Shown: positions 38,052 to 47,592, counted from the stretch's first letter. The stretch: DNA of 64,000 bases from Roseateles violae (GCF_030410485.1 NZ_JAUHHC010000002.1:1-64000), one strand, 5' to 3'. Numbers and translations are program-made. Notes: generated from the sequence alone by a model not told the origin.

Positions 38052-38385
38052 GCTGGTCTCCGCGCAGGCGCGCGCCCAGCATCTGGGCAAAGCTCTGCTG
38101 GCCGACGCCGCCGGCGCTCTCCGGCTGCGGCGGCATCACATGCAGGGTGTTGATCTGCGAGCCGGTCACGCCCAGCACCAGCCAGCGGCGGTCATCGCCC
38201 TGGCCGACCTCGACGGTGACGAGGCGCTGGTTCGGCGCGATCGGCAGCTGGGCGATCAGGCGCATCTGGCCGCCGGTGCTCGCGCCACCGAGCGGCGTGC
38301 GCTTGAGCAGCCACAGCGCCAGCGGGATCAGGGCCAGGATGGCCAGGAACCAGAGCAGGGGCAGCAAGGAGGTGGAGGTATTCAT
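38041..38385 (-). CDS. fliO: Flagellar biosynthesis protein FliO
   Basis: A 114-residue bitopic membrane protein. One helix (about residues 7-27, [21 protein letters not shown]) precedes a cytoplasmic FliO domain with [19 protein letters not shown] and [18 protein letters not shown]. FliO helps assemble the FliP ring. The ATG at 38385 is used here, but a TTG at 38406 has a better-spaced AAGG site and would add seven residues. It lies between fliN and fliP with small overlaps. Confidence 0.92.
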   Translation of the reverse strand: MNTSTSLLPLLWFLAILALIPLALWLLKRTPLGGASTGGQMRLIAQLPIAPNQRLVTVEVGQGDDRRWLVLGVTGSQINTLHVMPPQPESAGGVGQQSFAQMLGARLRGDQRAP

Positions 38386-38406
38386 CGCTCCGGATTGTCG
38401 GGCCAA

Positions 38407-38844
38407 TCAGGCCTTCGAGAGCCGCCGCATGCGCTCGGACGGCGTGACGATATCGGTCAGGCGGATGCCGAACTTGTCGTTGACGACGACGACCTCGCCC
38501 TGGGCGATCAGATAGCCGTTGACCAGCACGTCCATCGGCTCGCCGGCCAGCGCATCGAGCTCGACCACCGAGCCCTGGGCCAGCTGCAGGATGTTCTTGA
38601 TCGGGATGCGCGTGCGGCCCAGCTCCACGGTCAGCTGGACCGGGATGTCCAGGATCATGTTGATGTCGCCGCTGGGCATCGCCGCGGTCGTCGGCGCGAA
38701 GTTCGTGAAGGCGGCCGGCGCCACCTGCTCGACGACCGGTGCCATCTCCTCGGGGAAATCCGGCTGCTTGGCTTCGGCCAGCGCGGCGGCCCATTCGGCC
38801 GCCATCGCGTCCTGTTCGTCGGTCGATGGGGTATCAGGTGACAT
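38407..38844 (-). CDS. fliN: Flagellar motor switch protein FliN
   Basis: A 145-residue switch protein. A variable acidic N-terminal region of about 60 residues is followed by the SpoA (surface presentation of antigens) domain with ILDIPVQLTVELGRTRIPIK and the conserved VVVVNDKFGIRLTDIV end. FliN forms the bottom of the C ring with FliM. The gene start overlaps the fliM end by 11 bases. Confidence 0.97.
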   Translation of the reverse strand: MSPDTPSTDEQDAMAAEWAAALAEAKQPDFPEEMAPVVEQVAPAAFTNFAPTTAAMPSGDINMILDIPVQLTVELGRTRIPIKNILQLAQGSVVELDALAGEPMDVLVNGYLIAQGEVVVVNDKFGIRLTDIVTPSERMRRLSKA

Positions 38845-39838
38845 TGCGGGCTCCCAGCCAGCCCTGGTCGGGGCTGGTCAGCATTTGGTCTATCTTGATC
38901 GCGTACTTGCCGTTGGACGTGCCGTAGTGGCAGTCGTAGACCGGCACGCCGTCGATCTTGGCCTTGATCATCGCTTCGAGGTCGAGCTCGATGAAGTCGC
39001 CGGGCTTGAAGGCCAGCAGCTGCTCGACGGTGGCCGGCGCATGGCCCAGCTCGGCGACCAGTTCGACCTCGGCGGCCTGGATCTGGTGCTTGAGCAGATT
39101 GACCCAGCGGCGGTCCGGCTCGGTCGAGTCGCCGACGGTGGTCGAATAGAGCACGTCGCGGATCGGCTCCAGCGTCGCATAGGGCACGCAGAAGTAGACG
39201 GTGCCGCTGGTCTCGCCGATCTCCAGGGTGAAGGAGGTGGAGACGACGATCTCGCTGGGCGTGGCGATATTGGCGAACTGCGGCTGCATCTCCGAACGCT
39301 GGTATTCGAGCTCCAGCGGGTAGATGCCGGTCCAGGCCTTCTTGTACTCGGCGCAGATCACCTCGACCAGACGCAGGATCACGCGCTGCTCGGTGGCCGA
39401 GAAGTCGCGGCCCTCGATGCGCGCATGGAACTTGCCGATGCCGCCGAACAGCGAGTCGATGACGGCGAACACCAGGGTCGGGTCGCAGACGATCAGGCCC
39501 GAGCCGCGCAGCGGCTTGACCGAGACGATGTTGAAATTGGTCGGGACGACGATCTCGCGCAGGAAGGCGCTGTACTTCTGCACCTTGATGCCGCCGATCG
39601 CGATCTCGGGGCTCTTGCGGATGAAGTTGAACAGGCCGATGCGGATATTGCGGGCGAAGCGCTCGTTGATGATCTCCATCGTGGGCATGCGCCCACGGAC
39701 GATGCGCTCCTGGCTGGCCAGGTTGTAGTCGCGTATGCCGCCGACCTGCTCCTCCTCGGCCTCGAGCTTCTGGCTCTCACCGGTGATGCCTTGCAGCAGG
39801 GCGTCGACTTCGTCTTGCGAAAGGATCTGCTGGTTCAT
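38834..39838 (-). CDS. fliM: Flagellar motor switch protein FliM
   Basis: A 334-residue C-ring protein. The N-terminal CheY-binding peptide is intact (ILSQDEVDALLQGI), followed by the CheC-like middle domain (NERFARNIRIGLFNF and the GGIG loop in DSLFGGIGKFH) and the C-terminal SpoA domain. It couples phospho-CheY binding to rotation switching. It starts two bases after the fliL stop and overlaps fliN. Confidence 0.97.
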   Translation of the reverse strand: MNQQILSQDEVDALLQGITGESQKLEAEEEQVGGIRDYNLASQERIVRGRMPTMEIINERFARNIRIGLFNFIRKSPEIAIGGIKVQKYSAFLREIVVPTNFNIVSVKPLRGSGLIVCDPTLVFAVIDSLFGGIGKFHARIEGRDFSATEQRVILRLVEVICAEYKKAWTGIYPLELEYQRSEMQPQFANIATPSEIVVSTSFTLEIGETSGTVYFCVPYATLEPIRDVLYSTTVGDSTEPDRRWVNLLKHQIQAAEVELVAELGHAPATVEQLLAFKPGDFIELDLEAMIKAKIDGVPVYDCHYGTSNGKYAIKIDQMLTSPDQGWLGARNVT

Positions 39839-39840
39839 GG

Positions 39841-40428
39841 CTACTGGACGATGAAGGTGGAGAACAGCACCTGGCTGACCGGGCTTTCGACCTGGCGGCG
39901 CTTGCTCTTCTTCTTTTTCTTCTTCGGCGACTCGCTGGCGGCCGCCTCGTCCTCGTCCTCGTTGTCGAGCTCGATGCCCATCGGCCGCACCGCCTCGCGC
40001 ATGATCTCGCGCGCCAGCTTCTGCTTGCCTTCCAGGCTCAGCAGCTCGGCCGAGGACTTGTGCGCCAGCACCATCAGCACATTGCTGCGGATCGCCGGCA
40101 GATAGGCCTTGATCATGTCGGCCGTCTGCGCATCGGCCATCTCCAGCGTGATGCCGATCTGCGCGAAGCGATCGACCTCCTTGTCGGCCAGATTGACGGT
40201 GAAGGGGTCCAGCGGCACGAAGACCGGCGGCGTGCCCGGCTTGGCCGTGGCATGGCTGGGCGCGCTGCCCGAGGCAGCGTCCTCGTCGTCGCCATGCGAC
40301 TTCTTCTTCATCAGCAGCAGGCCGCCGCCGCCGCACAGCATCAGCACCAGCACCGCGGCCAGGATGATGATGAGCTTTTTCTTGCCGCCGCCCGTCGAGG
40401 CAGCGCCGCCAGCGGCTGCTGTTGCCAT
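39841..40428 (-). CDS. fliL: Flagellar basal body-associated protein FliL
   Basis: A 195-residue bitopic inner membrane protein. A short cytoplasmic GGGKKK segment, one helix (about residues 19-40) and a periplasmic FliL domain (PVFVPLDPFTVNLAD) are seen. An unusual lysine-rich stretch (KKKKKKSKRR) lies near the C-terminus, before the conserved VLFSTFIVQ end. FliL stabilises stators. It is first in the fliLMNOPQR operon, with AAGGAG upstream of the ATG. Confidence 0.95.
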   Translation of the reverse strand: MATAAAGGAASTGGGKKKLIIILAAVLVLMLCGGGGLLLMKKKSHGDDEDAASGSAPSHATAKPGTPPVFVPLDPFTVNLADKEVDRFAQIGITLEMADAQTADMIKAYLPAIRSNVLMVLAHKSSAELLSLEGKQKLAREIMREAVRPMGIELDNEDEDEAAASESPKKKKKKSKRRQVESPVSQVLFSTFIVQ

Positions 40429-40566
40429 GAAAACTCCTTGCGTGATCGATAGCCCCGGGCCGGCGCGGACCGCCGAGCCCAGTGCTCATACTGGCAACGA
40501 TTATTTCTGGCGCCGCCGCGCGGCAAACGGGGAAAAGCGGGCAGGAGCCTCGCCTATTCGGGCCGT
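40429..40566. other. Spacer between fliK and fliL
   Basis: These 138 bases separate the end of the fliFGHIJK operon from fliL and probably hold the fliL promoter. No clear sigma-28 or sigma-54 motif is recognisable. Confidence 0.4.
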
Positions 40567-41829
40567 TCAGGCGTAGAGATCGACGACGCCGCGGCTGATC
40601 CGCGGTGCGGCCGTGCTGCGGGCGACGGCCGGCAAGCCGTCCTCCGCCTCGCGTCCGGCGCGCCGGCCGCCATGCTGGCCGCCAGCGGCCGCCTGGCCTT
40701 GCTGGCCCTGCTGGGCCTGCTGGAACACGCCGCCGCCGGCCAGGGTCAGGCCCGAGTCGCGCAGCGCCGCCGCCAGATCGGGCAGGCTCTGCTCGAGCAC
40801 CGCGCGCGTCTCGGCCTGGGCCGCGTGGAAGGACACCTGGGCCTGCTGGCCCTCGACGACGATCTGCACCGCCACCGGGCCCATCTCGGCCGGGTTCAGA
40901 TGCAGCTGCGCCTCCTGCACGCCATCGGCCGCCAGCAGGCTGACGCGCGCCGCCAGCTCGGGCGCGAAGCCGGCCTCGTACAGCGGCTGGGCCAGCACCA
41001 GTTCGGGCCGGGCCTCGGCCGCGGCCGGTGCCGCTTCGGCGGCAGACGGCGCGGCCTGTGCGGCCAACAAGCTTTCCGCTGCCGCAGCGGGCGTGGCGGC
41101 CGCCAGCGCGGCCGGGGCGCCGGCACTCTTCAGCGCGGCGGCGAAATCCTGCGGTTCCTGGGCCGAGGCGGCGGCATCGTCGCCGAGCCGGGCCAGGCGA
41201 TCGTCGCCGGCCTGGGCGCGGGCGGCCGCGAGCCCCGCCGGCTCGGCGCGGCCGCGGCCCGGCGGCTTGCCGGCCAGGGCCAGCGGCTCGTCGCCGCCCG
41301 AGGCGTCGGCAGCGTCGCGCGCCTGCGGCTCGGGCCGCTCGCGGCCCTGCAGCAGCGCCAGCACCGACTCGGCCAGCGTGGCCGGATGCTCGGCCTGCCG
41401 GGCCTCGTCGGCCTCGGCCGGCTGTTCGGTCTTGGCCTCGGCCGGCGCTTCGTTCGAGCGGGCGGCCGGCTTGGCCTCGGCGGGCCGGGTCGTGGGCGTC
41501 TGCGGGCGCATGCCCTCGCCATGGCCGGCGCGCCGGGCGGCCTGGCGGGCCTCCTGGCGCTGGGTCTCGGTCTTGCCGCCCTCGGCGCTGCGCGGGGCGG
41601 GCGCCGGTGCGGCGGCCTCGGCCTCGGCGGCGGCCGGCTTCGCTGCGGCGGCCGGCGGCGGCGGGGATTCTGGCGGCCGTTCGGCACTGCGCAGCATCTG
41701 AGAGAAGCTGCTCAGCGCCTCGCCGGGCAGGCTGCTGTCGGCCGGCCGGTTGCCGCGTGCGGCGGCCTCGCCGCGCAGCGCCGGCTTGCCGGCGGCTATC
41801 AGATGGGCGGAAAGGGGAAGCTGGCTCAT
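40567..41829 (-). CDS. fliK: Flagellar hook-length control protein FliK
   Basis: A 420-residue protein with the expected FliK layout: a long low-complexity Ala/Pro/Glu-rich N-terminal ruler (to about residue 280) and a C-terminal Flg_hook domain with LHLNPAEMGPVAVQI and FHAAQAETRAVLEQSLPDL. A glutamine/glycine-rich tail follows. It is secreted and sets hook length before switching export specificity. The ATG at 41829 follows the fliJ stop by 11 bases; the ribosome binding site is weak. It closes the fliF operon. Confidence 0.92.
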   Translation of the reverse strand: MSQLPLSAHLIAAGKPALRGEAAARGNRPADSSLPGEALSSFSQMLRSAERPPESPPPPAAAAKPAAAEAEAAAPAPAPRSAEGGKTETQRQEARQAARRAGHGEGMRPQTPTTRPAEAKPAARSNEAPAEAKTEQPAEADEARQAEHPATLAESVLALLQGRERPEPQARDAADASGGDEPLALAGKPPGRGRAEPAGLAAARAQAGDDRLARLGDDAAASAQEPQDFAAALKSAGAPAALAAATPAAAAESLLAAQAAPSAAEAAPAAAEARPELVLAQPLYEAGFAPELAARVSLLAADGVQEAQLHLNPAEMGPVAVQIVVEGQQAQVSFHAAQAETRAVLEQSLPDLAAALRDSGLTLAGGGVFQQAQQGQQGQAAAGGQHGGRRAGREAEDGLPAVARSTAAPRISRGVVDLYA

Positions 41830-41840
41830 TGCGAATTCGA

Positions 41841-42326
41841 TCAGGCCGACAGGCGGACGAAGGGGTTGTTGCCGAAGCCGGCCAGCGCGGCGCGCGCGGC
41901 CTGTTCGTCGACGGCCTTCTGCTCCTGGCGCTGGGCCTTGCGCTGCGCCTCGAGGCTGCGGCGCTCGATCAGCTTGCGGATCGCCGCGACGCGCATCTCC
42001 AGCTCGCGCAGGTTCTCGCGCGCGCGCTCGACGCGCTGCTCGGCATGCTGGGCCACATGGCCCTGGCTGTCGATCGCCTGGTCCAGGCGGTCGCCGAAAC
42101 TCTTGTAGCAGCCGACGATGTCCATCGTGGCCTGGCGGGCGAACTGCTGGCTCCAGCGCTGCTGGTAGTCGCCGCGGTACTGGTTCAGCTGCGCGTGCTG
42201 GTTGCGCGCGGCGGCCGCGCGCTGCTGCACGTCCAGCAACTGGCGCTGCGCCTCGTCGCGCTGGGCCTCGGCCCGCTCGAGCAGGACGCCCAGGGTTTGC
42301 AGATTGCTGGATGCTGCTGCGCTCAT
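41841..42326 (-). CDS. fliJ: Flagellar export chaperone/ATPase-associated protein FliJ
   Basis: A 161-residue, almost entirely helical coiled-coil protein, as expected for FliJ, which forms the stalk of the export ATPase. Typical features are the Gln/Arg-rich heptads and the segment RRSLEAQRKAQRQEQKAVDE. It lies between fliI and fliK. Sequence identity in FliJ is always low, so position and coiled-coil character carry the call. Confidence 0.93.
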   Translation of the reverse strand: MSAAASSNLQTLGVLLERAEAQRDEAQRQLLDVQQRAAAARNQHAQLNQYRGDYQQRWSQQFARQATMDIVGCYKSFGDRLDQAIDSQGHVAQHAEQRVERARENLRELEMRVAAIRKLIERRSLEAQRKAQRQEQKAVDEQAARAALAGFGNNPFVRLSA

Positions 42327-42368
42327 CGTTGTACCGCTCTCTTGTGTCTCGCTGGCCGGCCTGTCGGA

Positions 42369-43811
42369 TCAGGCCTCCTTGTTGACCACCGCGGCCAGCT
42401 GCTTGACGGCGGCGGCCAGCGGGGCGGGGCTGTGCATGTCCTGTTGCAGCAGGCGCAGCATGTCCGGTTGCAGGCGCACGGCCAGATCCAGCTCGGCGTC
42501 GTGGCCGGGGCTGTAGGCCCCCAGCTGGATCAGATCGCGCGCCTTGTTGTATTTGGCCAAAAGCTGGCGGAAGCGACGCGCGGAATCGACATGGTTTTGC
42601 GGCGCTACATTCGTCATCACCCGCGAGATCGAGCGCTCGACATCGATCGCCGGGTAGTGGCCGGCCTCGGCCAGCTCGCGGCTCAGCACGATATGGCCGT
42701 CCAGGATGCCGCGCGCCGCGTCGGCGATCGGGTCCTGCTGGTCGTCGCCCTCGGACAGCACCGTGTAGAAGGCGGTGATCGAGCCCTCGCCCGGCAGGCC
42801 GTTGCCGCTGCGCTCGACCAGCTGCGGCAGCTTGGCGAAGCAGCTGGGCGGATAGCCTTTGGTGGCCGGCGGCTCGCCGATCGCCAGCGCGATCTCGCGC
42901 TGCGCCATCGCGTAGCGGGTCAGCGAGTCCATCAGCAGGAGCACATGCTGGCCGCGGTCGCGGAAATGCTCGGCGATGGCGGTCGCGTAATGCGCGCCCT
43001 GCATGCGCACCAGCGGCGGCGCATCGGCCGGCGCGGCCACGACAACCGAGCGCTGCAGGCCTTGCTCGCCGAGGATGTCCTCGATGAATTCCTTCACCTC
43101 GCGGCCGCGCTCGCCGATCAGGCCCACGACGATCACGTCTGCCTGCGTGTAGCGGGCCATCATGCCCAGGAGCACCGACTTGCCGACGCCGGTGCCGGCA
43201 AACAGGCCCAGACGCTGGCCGCGGCCGACGGTCAGCATGGTGTTGATCGCGCGCACGCCGGTGTCCAGCGGCGTGCGCACCGGGTCGCGGTCCATCGCGT
43301 TGATGGGCCGGCGCACCATCGGCTCGCTGTGCACCTGCTCGATCGGCCCGCGCCGGTCCAGCGGCTGGCCATGCGAGTCGACGACGCGGCCCAGCAGGCC
43401 GTCGCCCATGGGCAGATGCAGGCCGCGGTCCTCGTCGCGGCGCCAGGGATGGCGGGGCTTGCCCAGCTGCGGCGCGATCAGCGGCAGCGGCCGCGGCACG
43501 ACGGTGGCGCCGCTGGCCAGGCCCTGCACCTCGTCGGTGGGCATCAGATAGGCGCGGTCGCCGGAGAAACCGACGACCTCGGCATGCACGGGCTTCAGCC
43601 CGCGGCGCGGATTGGCGCCGGAGCTGGGCATGTGGATCTCGCAGACCGAGCCGACCGGCACCTTGACCCCGGTCGCCTCCAGCACCAGGCCGGCGACGCG
43701 CACCAGCTTGCCCTGCGCCTCCAGCGGCTGCTGGTTGCCGGCGAAGGCCTGCAGATCGCTGAGGTACTGGCCCCAGCGCTCGCGGCGCTGCGCTTGCTGC
43801 CCTTGTTGCAT
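42369..43811 (-). CDS. fliI: Flagellum-specific ATPase FliI
   Basis: A 480-residue F1-beta-like ATPase that powers flagellar protein export. Walker A is GTGVGKS (about residues 206-212) and Walker B is in LLLMDSLTR. The family signatures [15 protein letters not shown] and [21 protein letters not shown] are present. The start is the ATG at 43811, whose A is shared with the TGA stop of fliH (TGATG), so translation is coupled. About 13 extra upstream codons in frame lie inside fliH and are unlikely to be used. Confidence 0.97.
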   Translation of the reverse strand: MQQGQQAQRRERWGQYLSDLQAFAGNQQPLEAQGKLVRVAGLVLEATGVKVPVGSVCEIHMPSSGANPRRGLKPVHAEVVGFSGDRAYLMPTDEVQGLASGATVVPRPLPLIAPQLGKPRHPWRRDEDRGLHLPMGDGLLGRVVDSHGQPLDRRGPIEQVHSEPMVRRPINAMDRDPVRTPLDTGVRAINTMLTVGRGQRLGLFAGTGVGKSVLLGMMARYTQADVIVVGLIGERGREVKEFIEDILGEQGLQRSVVVAAPADAPPLVRMQGAHYATAIAEHFRDRGQHVLLLMDSLTRYAMAQREIALAIGEPPATKGYPPSCFAKLPQLVERSGNGLPGEGSITAFYTVLSEGDDQQDPIADAARGILDGHIVLSRELAEAGHYPAIDVERSISRVMTNVAPQNHVDSARRFRQLLAKYNKARDLIQLGAYSPGHDAELDLAVRLQPDMLRLLQQDMHSPAPLAAAVKQLAAVVNKEA

Positions 43812-44587
43812 CAGTCCTGGCCCTCGTTGGCGGCGCGGCGCTCGACCCATAGCGAGGCCTGGCCCATGGCGGCGGCGGCCTGCTGCCAGCGCGCGGCCAG
43901 GGTGGCGTCGACGCTGCCGATATCGGAATCGACCTTGCAGCCGCCACGCGGCACCTCGGGGTCGGGCAGCAGCTGCGCCTCGCGCGCCTTCAGCGCCTCG
44001 CCGGCGCCCTGGACGACCAGCGGGAAATCGGCCGGATTGACGCGCACCCGTACATGGCGGGCCGAGAGCTGCAGCGCCTCGACCGCGTCGTGCACGACAT
44101 TGGCGATGTGCTCGGGCCGCAGGCTGATCTCGCTGCGCACGACCTGGCGCGCCAGCTCGATCGCGCTGCGCGCCAGCGCCTGCGCCATGTCCTCTTCCAG
44201 CGCCAGCAGGTCGGCGTCGAAGCTGCTCACCAGCGCGCCGATCTGCGCCGTCATCTGCTGGGCGAAGCTCTGCTTGAAGGCCTCCAGCGCGGCCAGGCCG
44301 TCGCGGTAGCCATCCTGGTAGCCGCTCTGGCGCGCCGCATGCTGCAGCTCCTCGAGATTCGGGGCCGGTGGGGCAGGGGGCGGCGGCGGTTCGACGCTGG
44401 GCTTGGGCGGCGGCGCGCTGATCGGCGGCCGCGCGGCGGCCGGTGCGCCGCTGAGCGCATCGGGGCTCCAGGCGGCAAAGCCGCCGAGCTCCTCGCGCGG
44501 GATGAAACGGCTGTAGCTGCTCTGGCGGCGTTCCTCGCCGGCGCGGCGCTCGGGCGCGGGTACCTGCCGCGGTGGTTTCGGAGTCAT
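43811..44587 (-). CDS. fliH: Flagellar assembly protein FliH
   Basis: A 258-residue regulator of FliI. An N-terminal basic and proline-rich region leads to a glycine-repeat helix ([20 protein letters not shown]) and the C-terminal FliH domain that binds FliI ([21 protein letters not shown]). No good ribosome binding site precedes its ATG; instead it overlaps the stop codon of a short upstream ORF by ATGA, so its translation may depend on that ORF. Confidence 0.95.
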   Translation of the reverse strand: MTPKPPRQVPAPERRAGEERRQSSYSRFIPREELGGFAAWSPDALSGAPAAARPPISAPPPKPSVEPPPPPAPPAPNLEELQHAARQSGYQDGYRDGLAALEAFKQSFAQQMTAQIGALVSSFDADLLALEEDMAQALARSAIELARQVVRSEISLRPEHIANVVHDAVEALQLSARHVRVRVNPADFPLVVQGAGEALKAREAQLLPDPEVPRGGCKVDSDIGSVDATLAARWQQAAAAMGQASLWVERRAANEGQD

Positions 44588-44733
44588 TTAGGAGAAGCCT
44601 CGCAAGACACGCCGCTGAGCGTGGGCAGATTCCGTCGCGAGCGCGCCGAGATTGGTTCGAGCAGCGCAGCCGTACTCTCGTACGGCGAGCAGCGCAGGGC
44701 CGAGATCGGCGGGCGCAGCAGGAAGATGCCCAT
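44584..44733 (-). CDS. Putative 49-residue ORF fitted between fliG and fliH
   Basis: It opens with an ATG two bases after the fliG stop and ends in a TGA that overlaps the fliH start (ATGA). The product would begin [20 protein letters not shown] and end VSCEASPK, with no recognisable family. The region also carries an internal hairpin and direct repeats, so it may instead be an inserted repeat that happens to stay open. Its exact fit as a translational bridge between fliG and fliH is the reason for listing it. No ribosome binding site of its own is evident. Confidence 0.3.
   Translation of the reverse strand: MGIFLLRPPISALRCSPYESTAALLEPISARSRRNLPTLSGVSCEASPK
44659..44697. repeat. Hairpin flanked by 11-bp direct repeats, between fliG and fliH
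   Basis: GCCGTAC-TCTC-GTACGGC (44669-44686) is a perfect 7-bp stem with a four-base loop. It is flanked on both sides by GAGCAGCGCAG (44659-44669 and 44687-44697). This structure resembles a short dispersed palindromic element. Confidence 0.7.
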
Positions 44734-44735
44734 GC

Positions 44736-45731
44736 TCAGATGAACTGGTCGTCGCCGCCGCCGGCGAGCACGATCTGACCTTCGTCCACCAGGCGGCGGA
44801 CGATCTTGAGCATTTCCTTCTGCTCGCTCTCGACCTCGGACAGCCGCACCGGGCCGCGTGAATCGAGGTCCTCGCGCAGGGCCTCGGCGGCGCGGGTCGA
44901 CATATTGCGGAAGATCTTCTCGCGCAGCTCGGCGCTGGCGCCCTTCAGAGCGACGATCAGCGACTCGCTCTGCACTTCCTTCAGCACCGCCTGGATGCCC
45001 TTGTCGTCGATCTTGTCCAGATCGTCGAAGGTGAACATATTGTCCATGATCTTCTGGGCCAGCTCGGCATCGGCCTCGCGGATGTAGTCCAGCACAGAGG
45101 CCTCGACGCTGGAGCCCAGCATATTGATGATCTCGGCCGCGGTCTTGACGCCGCCCAGGCTGCTCTTGCGCATGCGCTCGCCGCCGGCCAGCACCTGGCT
45201 CATCACCTCGTTCAGATCCTTCAGCGCCATCGGCTGGATGCCGTCCAGCGTGGCGATGCGCACCAGCACCTCGTTGCGCTGGCGCTCGGTGAACACGCGC
45301 AGCACGGAACTGGTCTGGTCGTAGTCGAGGTGGGAGAGGATGGCGGCGATGATCTGCGGATGCTCGTTGCGCAGCAGTTCGGCGACCGAGGTCGCGTCCA
45401 TCCACTTCAGACTCTCGATCGAGGACACGTCCGAGCCCTGCAGGATGCGGTCGATCAGCAGATTGGCCTTGTCCTCGCCCAGTGCCTTGCGCAGCACCGA
45501 GCGCACGTATTCGTCGGTGTCGTTGACCAGGGAGCTCTGCGTCTCGGCCACCGTGTCGAAGCGCACCAGCACGCCCTCGACCTTGCTGCGCGGCACCACC
45601 TTCAGCTTGGCGATGGTCTCGCCCAGGCGCTGCACCTCCTTGGGCTGCAGATGCTTGAACACCTCGGACGCTTCCTCCTCGCCGAGCGACATCAGCAGGA
45701 TCGCCGCGTCTTCCACACCTTGGTCATCCAT
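44736..45731 (-). CDS. fliG: Flagellar motor switch protein FliG
   Basis: A 331-residue C-ring protein of standard length. The N-terminal domain binds FliF, the middle domain has the EHPQIIAAILSHLD (EHPQ) motif, and the C-terminal domain carries the charged torque helix (REKIFRNMSTRAAEALREDLDSRGPVRL) that meets MotA. It follows fliF by 25 bases. Confidence 0.97.
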   Translation of the reverse strand: MDDQGVEDAAILLMSLGEEEASEVFKHLQPKEVQRLGETIAKLKVVPRSKVEGVLVRFDTVAETQSSLVNDTDEYVRSVLRKALGEDKANLLIDRILQGSDVSSIESLKWMDATSVAELLRNEHPQIIAAILSHLDYDQTSSVLRVFTERQRNEVLVRIATLDGIQPMALKDLNEVMSQVLAGGERMRKSSLGGVKTAAEIINMLGSSVEASVLDYIREADAELAQKIMDNMFTFDDLDKIDDKGIQAVLKEVQSESLIVALKGASAELREKIFRNMSTRAAEALREDLDSRGPVRLSEVESEQKEMLKIVRRLVDEGQIVLAGGGDDQFI

Positions 45732-45756
45732 GATCGTGTCTTGTCGGTTTTGAGCT

Positions 45757-47445
45757 TCAGGCGGCCTGGCCGTGGATCCAGTCGCGCATGATGTTGGCGA
45801 CGGCGACCGGGTTGTCGCGCGCCAGCGCGCGGGCCCGTTCGAGCTTGTCGTTGGACAGCGGCGCCTCCAGCGCCGGCAGCTGGTTCTCGTCGTCGACGAC
45901 GGCGTTCAGCTCGTGCACCTCGTCGGCGGTCTCGACCGGCTCCGGCTTGGCGGCGCGCAGCGCCGGCTTGACCAAGCCGAACACGGCGATCAGCGCGACC
46001 AGCACGGCGGCCAGCGGCACGGCGGCGGCGCGCACCATGTCCAGCAGCAGCGGCTGCTTCCACAGCGGCAGGTCGGCGCCGTCGTTCTTCTCGGGCATGA
46101 AGGGGGCGCTGACGATCTTCAGCGAGTCGCCGCGCTCCTGGCTGTAGCCCATCGCCTCCTTGACCAGGGCCGTCAGCTTGTCGATCTCGTCCTGCGGCAT
46201 CGGCGCGCTGACCGTCTTGCCCTTGGCGTCGACGCTGGTGCGCTGGTTGACGATGACGGCGGCGTTCAGGCGGCGCACGGTGCCGGTGGCGTTGCGGGTC
46301 ACGCGCACCGTCTTGTCGAGTTCGTAATTGGTGGTCGCTTCGCGGCGCGAGCTGTTGACGCCGCCGGCGCCGGACTGGTTGGCCTGCAGCGGCGCCGAGG
46401 CGCCGTTGATCGGCGCCGTCGCCGGCACCGGCGGCTGGTTGGTGGCCGCGCCCGGCACGCCGGTCGGCAGCTGCGGGTTGGCGTTGACCGATTCATTGGT
46501 CTGCGCGCTGCGCACGGCGGCCGGCAGGTTCGCGCCCTGGTTGGGCTTGAACTCCTCGGCGGTCGATTCGACCTGCGAGAAGTCCACATCGGCGGTGACC
46601 GTCGTGCGCAGATTGTCGCGGCCGACCACCGGCTCCAGCAGATCGTAGATGCGCTTGTTCAGATGCGTCTCGATCTGCTGCTTGTACTGCAGCTGCTGGC
46701 TGTCCAGGCCGTTGCCGCTGTCGGCATTGTTCTGCGACAGCAGGGCGCCGGTCTGGTCCAGCACGCTGACGGCCTTGGGCGCCAGCTCGGGCACGCTGCT
46801 CGAGACCAGGTGGACGATGCCGGCGATCTGCGCGCGGTCCAGCGTGCGGCCGGGGCGCAGGGTCAGCATCACCGAGGCGCTGGGCTTCTGCTGCTCGCGG
46901 AAGAAGCCGTTCTGCTGCGGCATCGCCAGGTGCACGCGGGCGTCGGCCACATCGGCCAGCGCGGTGATCGTGCGGGTCAGCTCGCCCTCCAGCCCGCGCT
47001 GGAAGTTCAGGCGCTCATTGAACTGGGTCTGGCCGATCGAGCTCTTGTCCATCAGCTCGAAGCCGACGCTATTGCCCGGTCCGCCCTTGGGCAGGCCGGC
47101 CGCTGCCAGCTTCATGCGCAGATCGTAGACCTGGGCGGCCGGGACCGAGATGGTGCCGCCCGGCTCGTTCTTGTAGGGCACGTTCAGCGTGGTCAGCTGC
47201 GCGATCACCGCGCCGCCGTCCTTGTCGGACAGGCCGCTGAACAGCGGCCGGTAGTCGCCCTGGCCGGACCACAGCGTGATCGCCAGCACGGCGGCGGCCA
47301 GCACGGCCAGGCCGGCGCCCATCATCAGCTTGTTGCGCGCCGGCAATGCCGCCAGGCGGGCCGCGAAGCCCGGCATGCCGGCGGCGTCGGTGCCGGAAGC
47401 GGCGACGGGCAGGGCGTTGGCGGTGGTGGCGAGGGCTGTGTCCAT
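45757..47445 (-). CDS. fliF: Flagellar MS-ring protein FliF
   Basis: A 562-residue ring protein. TM1 lies near residues 38-60, ring-building periplasmic domains follow (GVGFELMDKSSIGQTQFNER-type block, written here as GNSVGFELMDKSSIGQ), TM2 lies near 440-465, and the C-terminal FliG-binding tail ends the protein. A Pro/Ala/Asn-rich low-complexity loop occupies about residues 315-370. The ATG at 47445 gives the normal N-terminus; a GTG at 47481 is less likely. It heads the fliF-G-(sORF)-H-I-J-K operon and is divergent from fliE. Confidence 0.97.
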   Translation of the reverse strand: MDTALATTANALPVAASGTDAAGMPGFAARLAALPARNKLMMGAGLAVLAAAVLAITLWSGQGDYRPLFSGLSDKDGGAVIAQLTTLNVPYKNEPGGTISVPAAQVYDLRMKLAAAGLPKGGPGNSVGFELMDKSSIGQTQFNERLNFQRGLEGELTRTITALADVADARVHLAMPQQNGFFREQQKPSASVMLTLRPGRTLDRAQIAGIVHLVSSSVPELAPKAVSVLDQTGALLSQNNADSGNGLDSQQLQYKQQIETHLNKRIYDLLEPVVGRDNLRTTVTADVDFSQVESTAEEFKPNQGANLPAAVRSAQTNESVNANPQLPTGVPGAATNQPPVPATAPINGASAPLQANQSGAGGVNSSRREATTNYELDKTVRVTRNATGTVRRLNAAVIVNQRTSVDAKGKTVSAPMPQDEIDKLTALVKEAMGYSQERGDSLKIVSAPFMPEKNDGADLPLWKQPLLLDMVRAAAVPLAAVLVALIAVFGLVKPALRAAKPEPVETADEVHELNAVVDDENQLPALEAPLSNDKLERARALARDNPVAVANIMRDWIHGQAA

Positions 47446-47523
47446 GTGGCGTCGAATTCGTGAACTTGTGCACGGGTCCACCCGCAGGTGAACCGATGGA
47501 CCGAATTATTCGCAAACAGACCC

Positions 47524-47550
47524 TCAAGAAAGCCGGAAACAGGCCGATGA
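47524..47550 (+). promoter_or_regulatory. Candidate sigma-28 (FliA) promoter for fliE
   Basis: TCAAGAAA, an 11-base spacer and GCCGATGA match the sigma-28 consensus TAAAGTTT-N11-GCCGATAA at 7 of 8 bases in the -10 box. It lies 43 bases before the fliE ATG. The same TCAAG form occurs upstream of motA and fliS. Confidence 0.55.
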
Positions 47551-47592
47551 ACCGAGCGCAGTTCCCTTCTTCAGCACGGGGGCGGCGGCCCT

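Noticed and set aside
47446-47592. Sigma-54 promoter for fliF or fliE
   Set aside because: No GG-N10-GC element with the TGGCAC/TTGC core was found on either strand.
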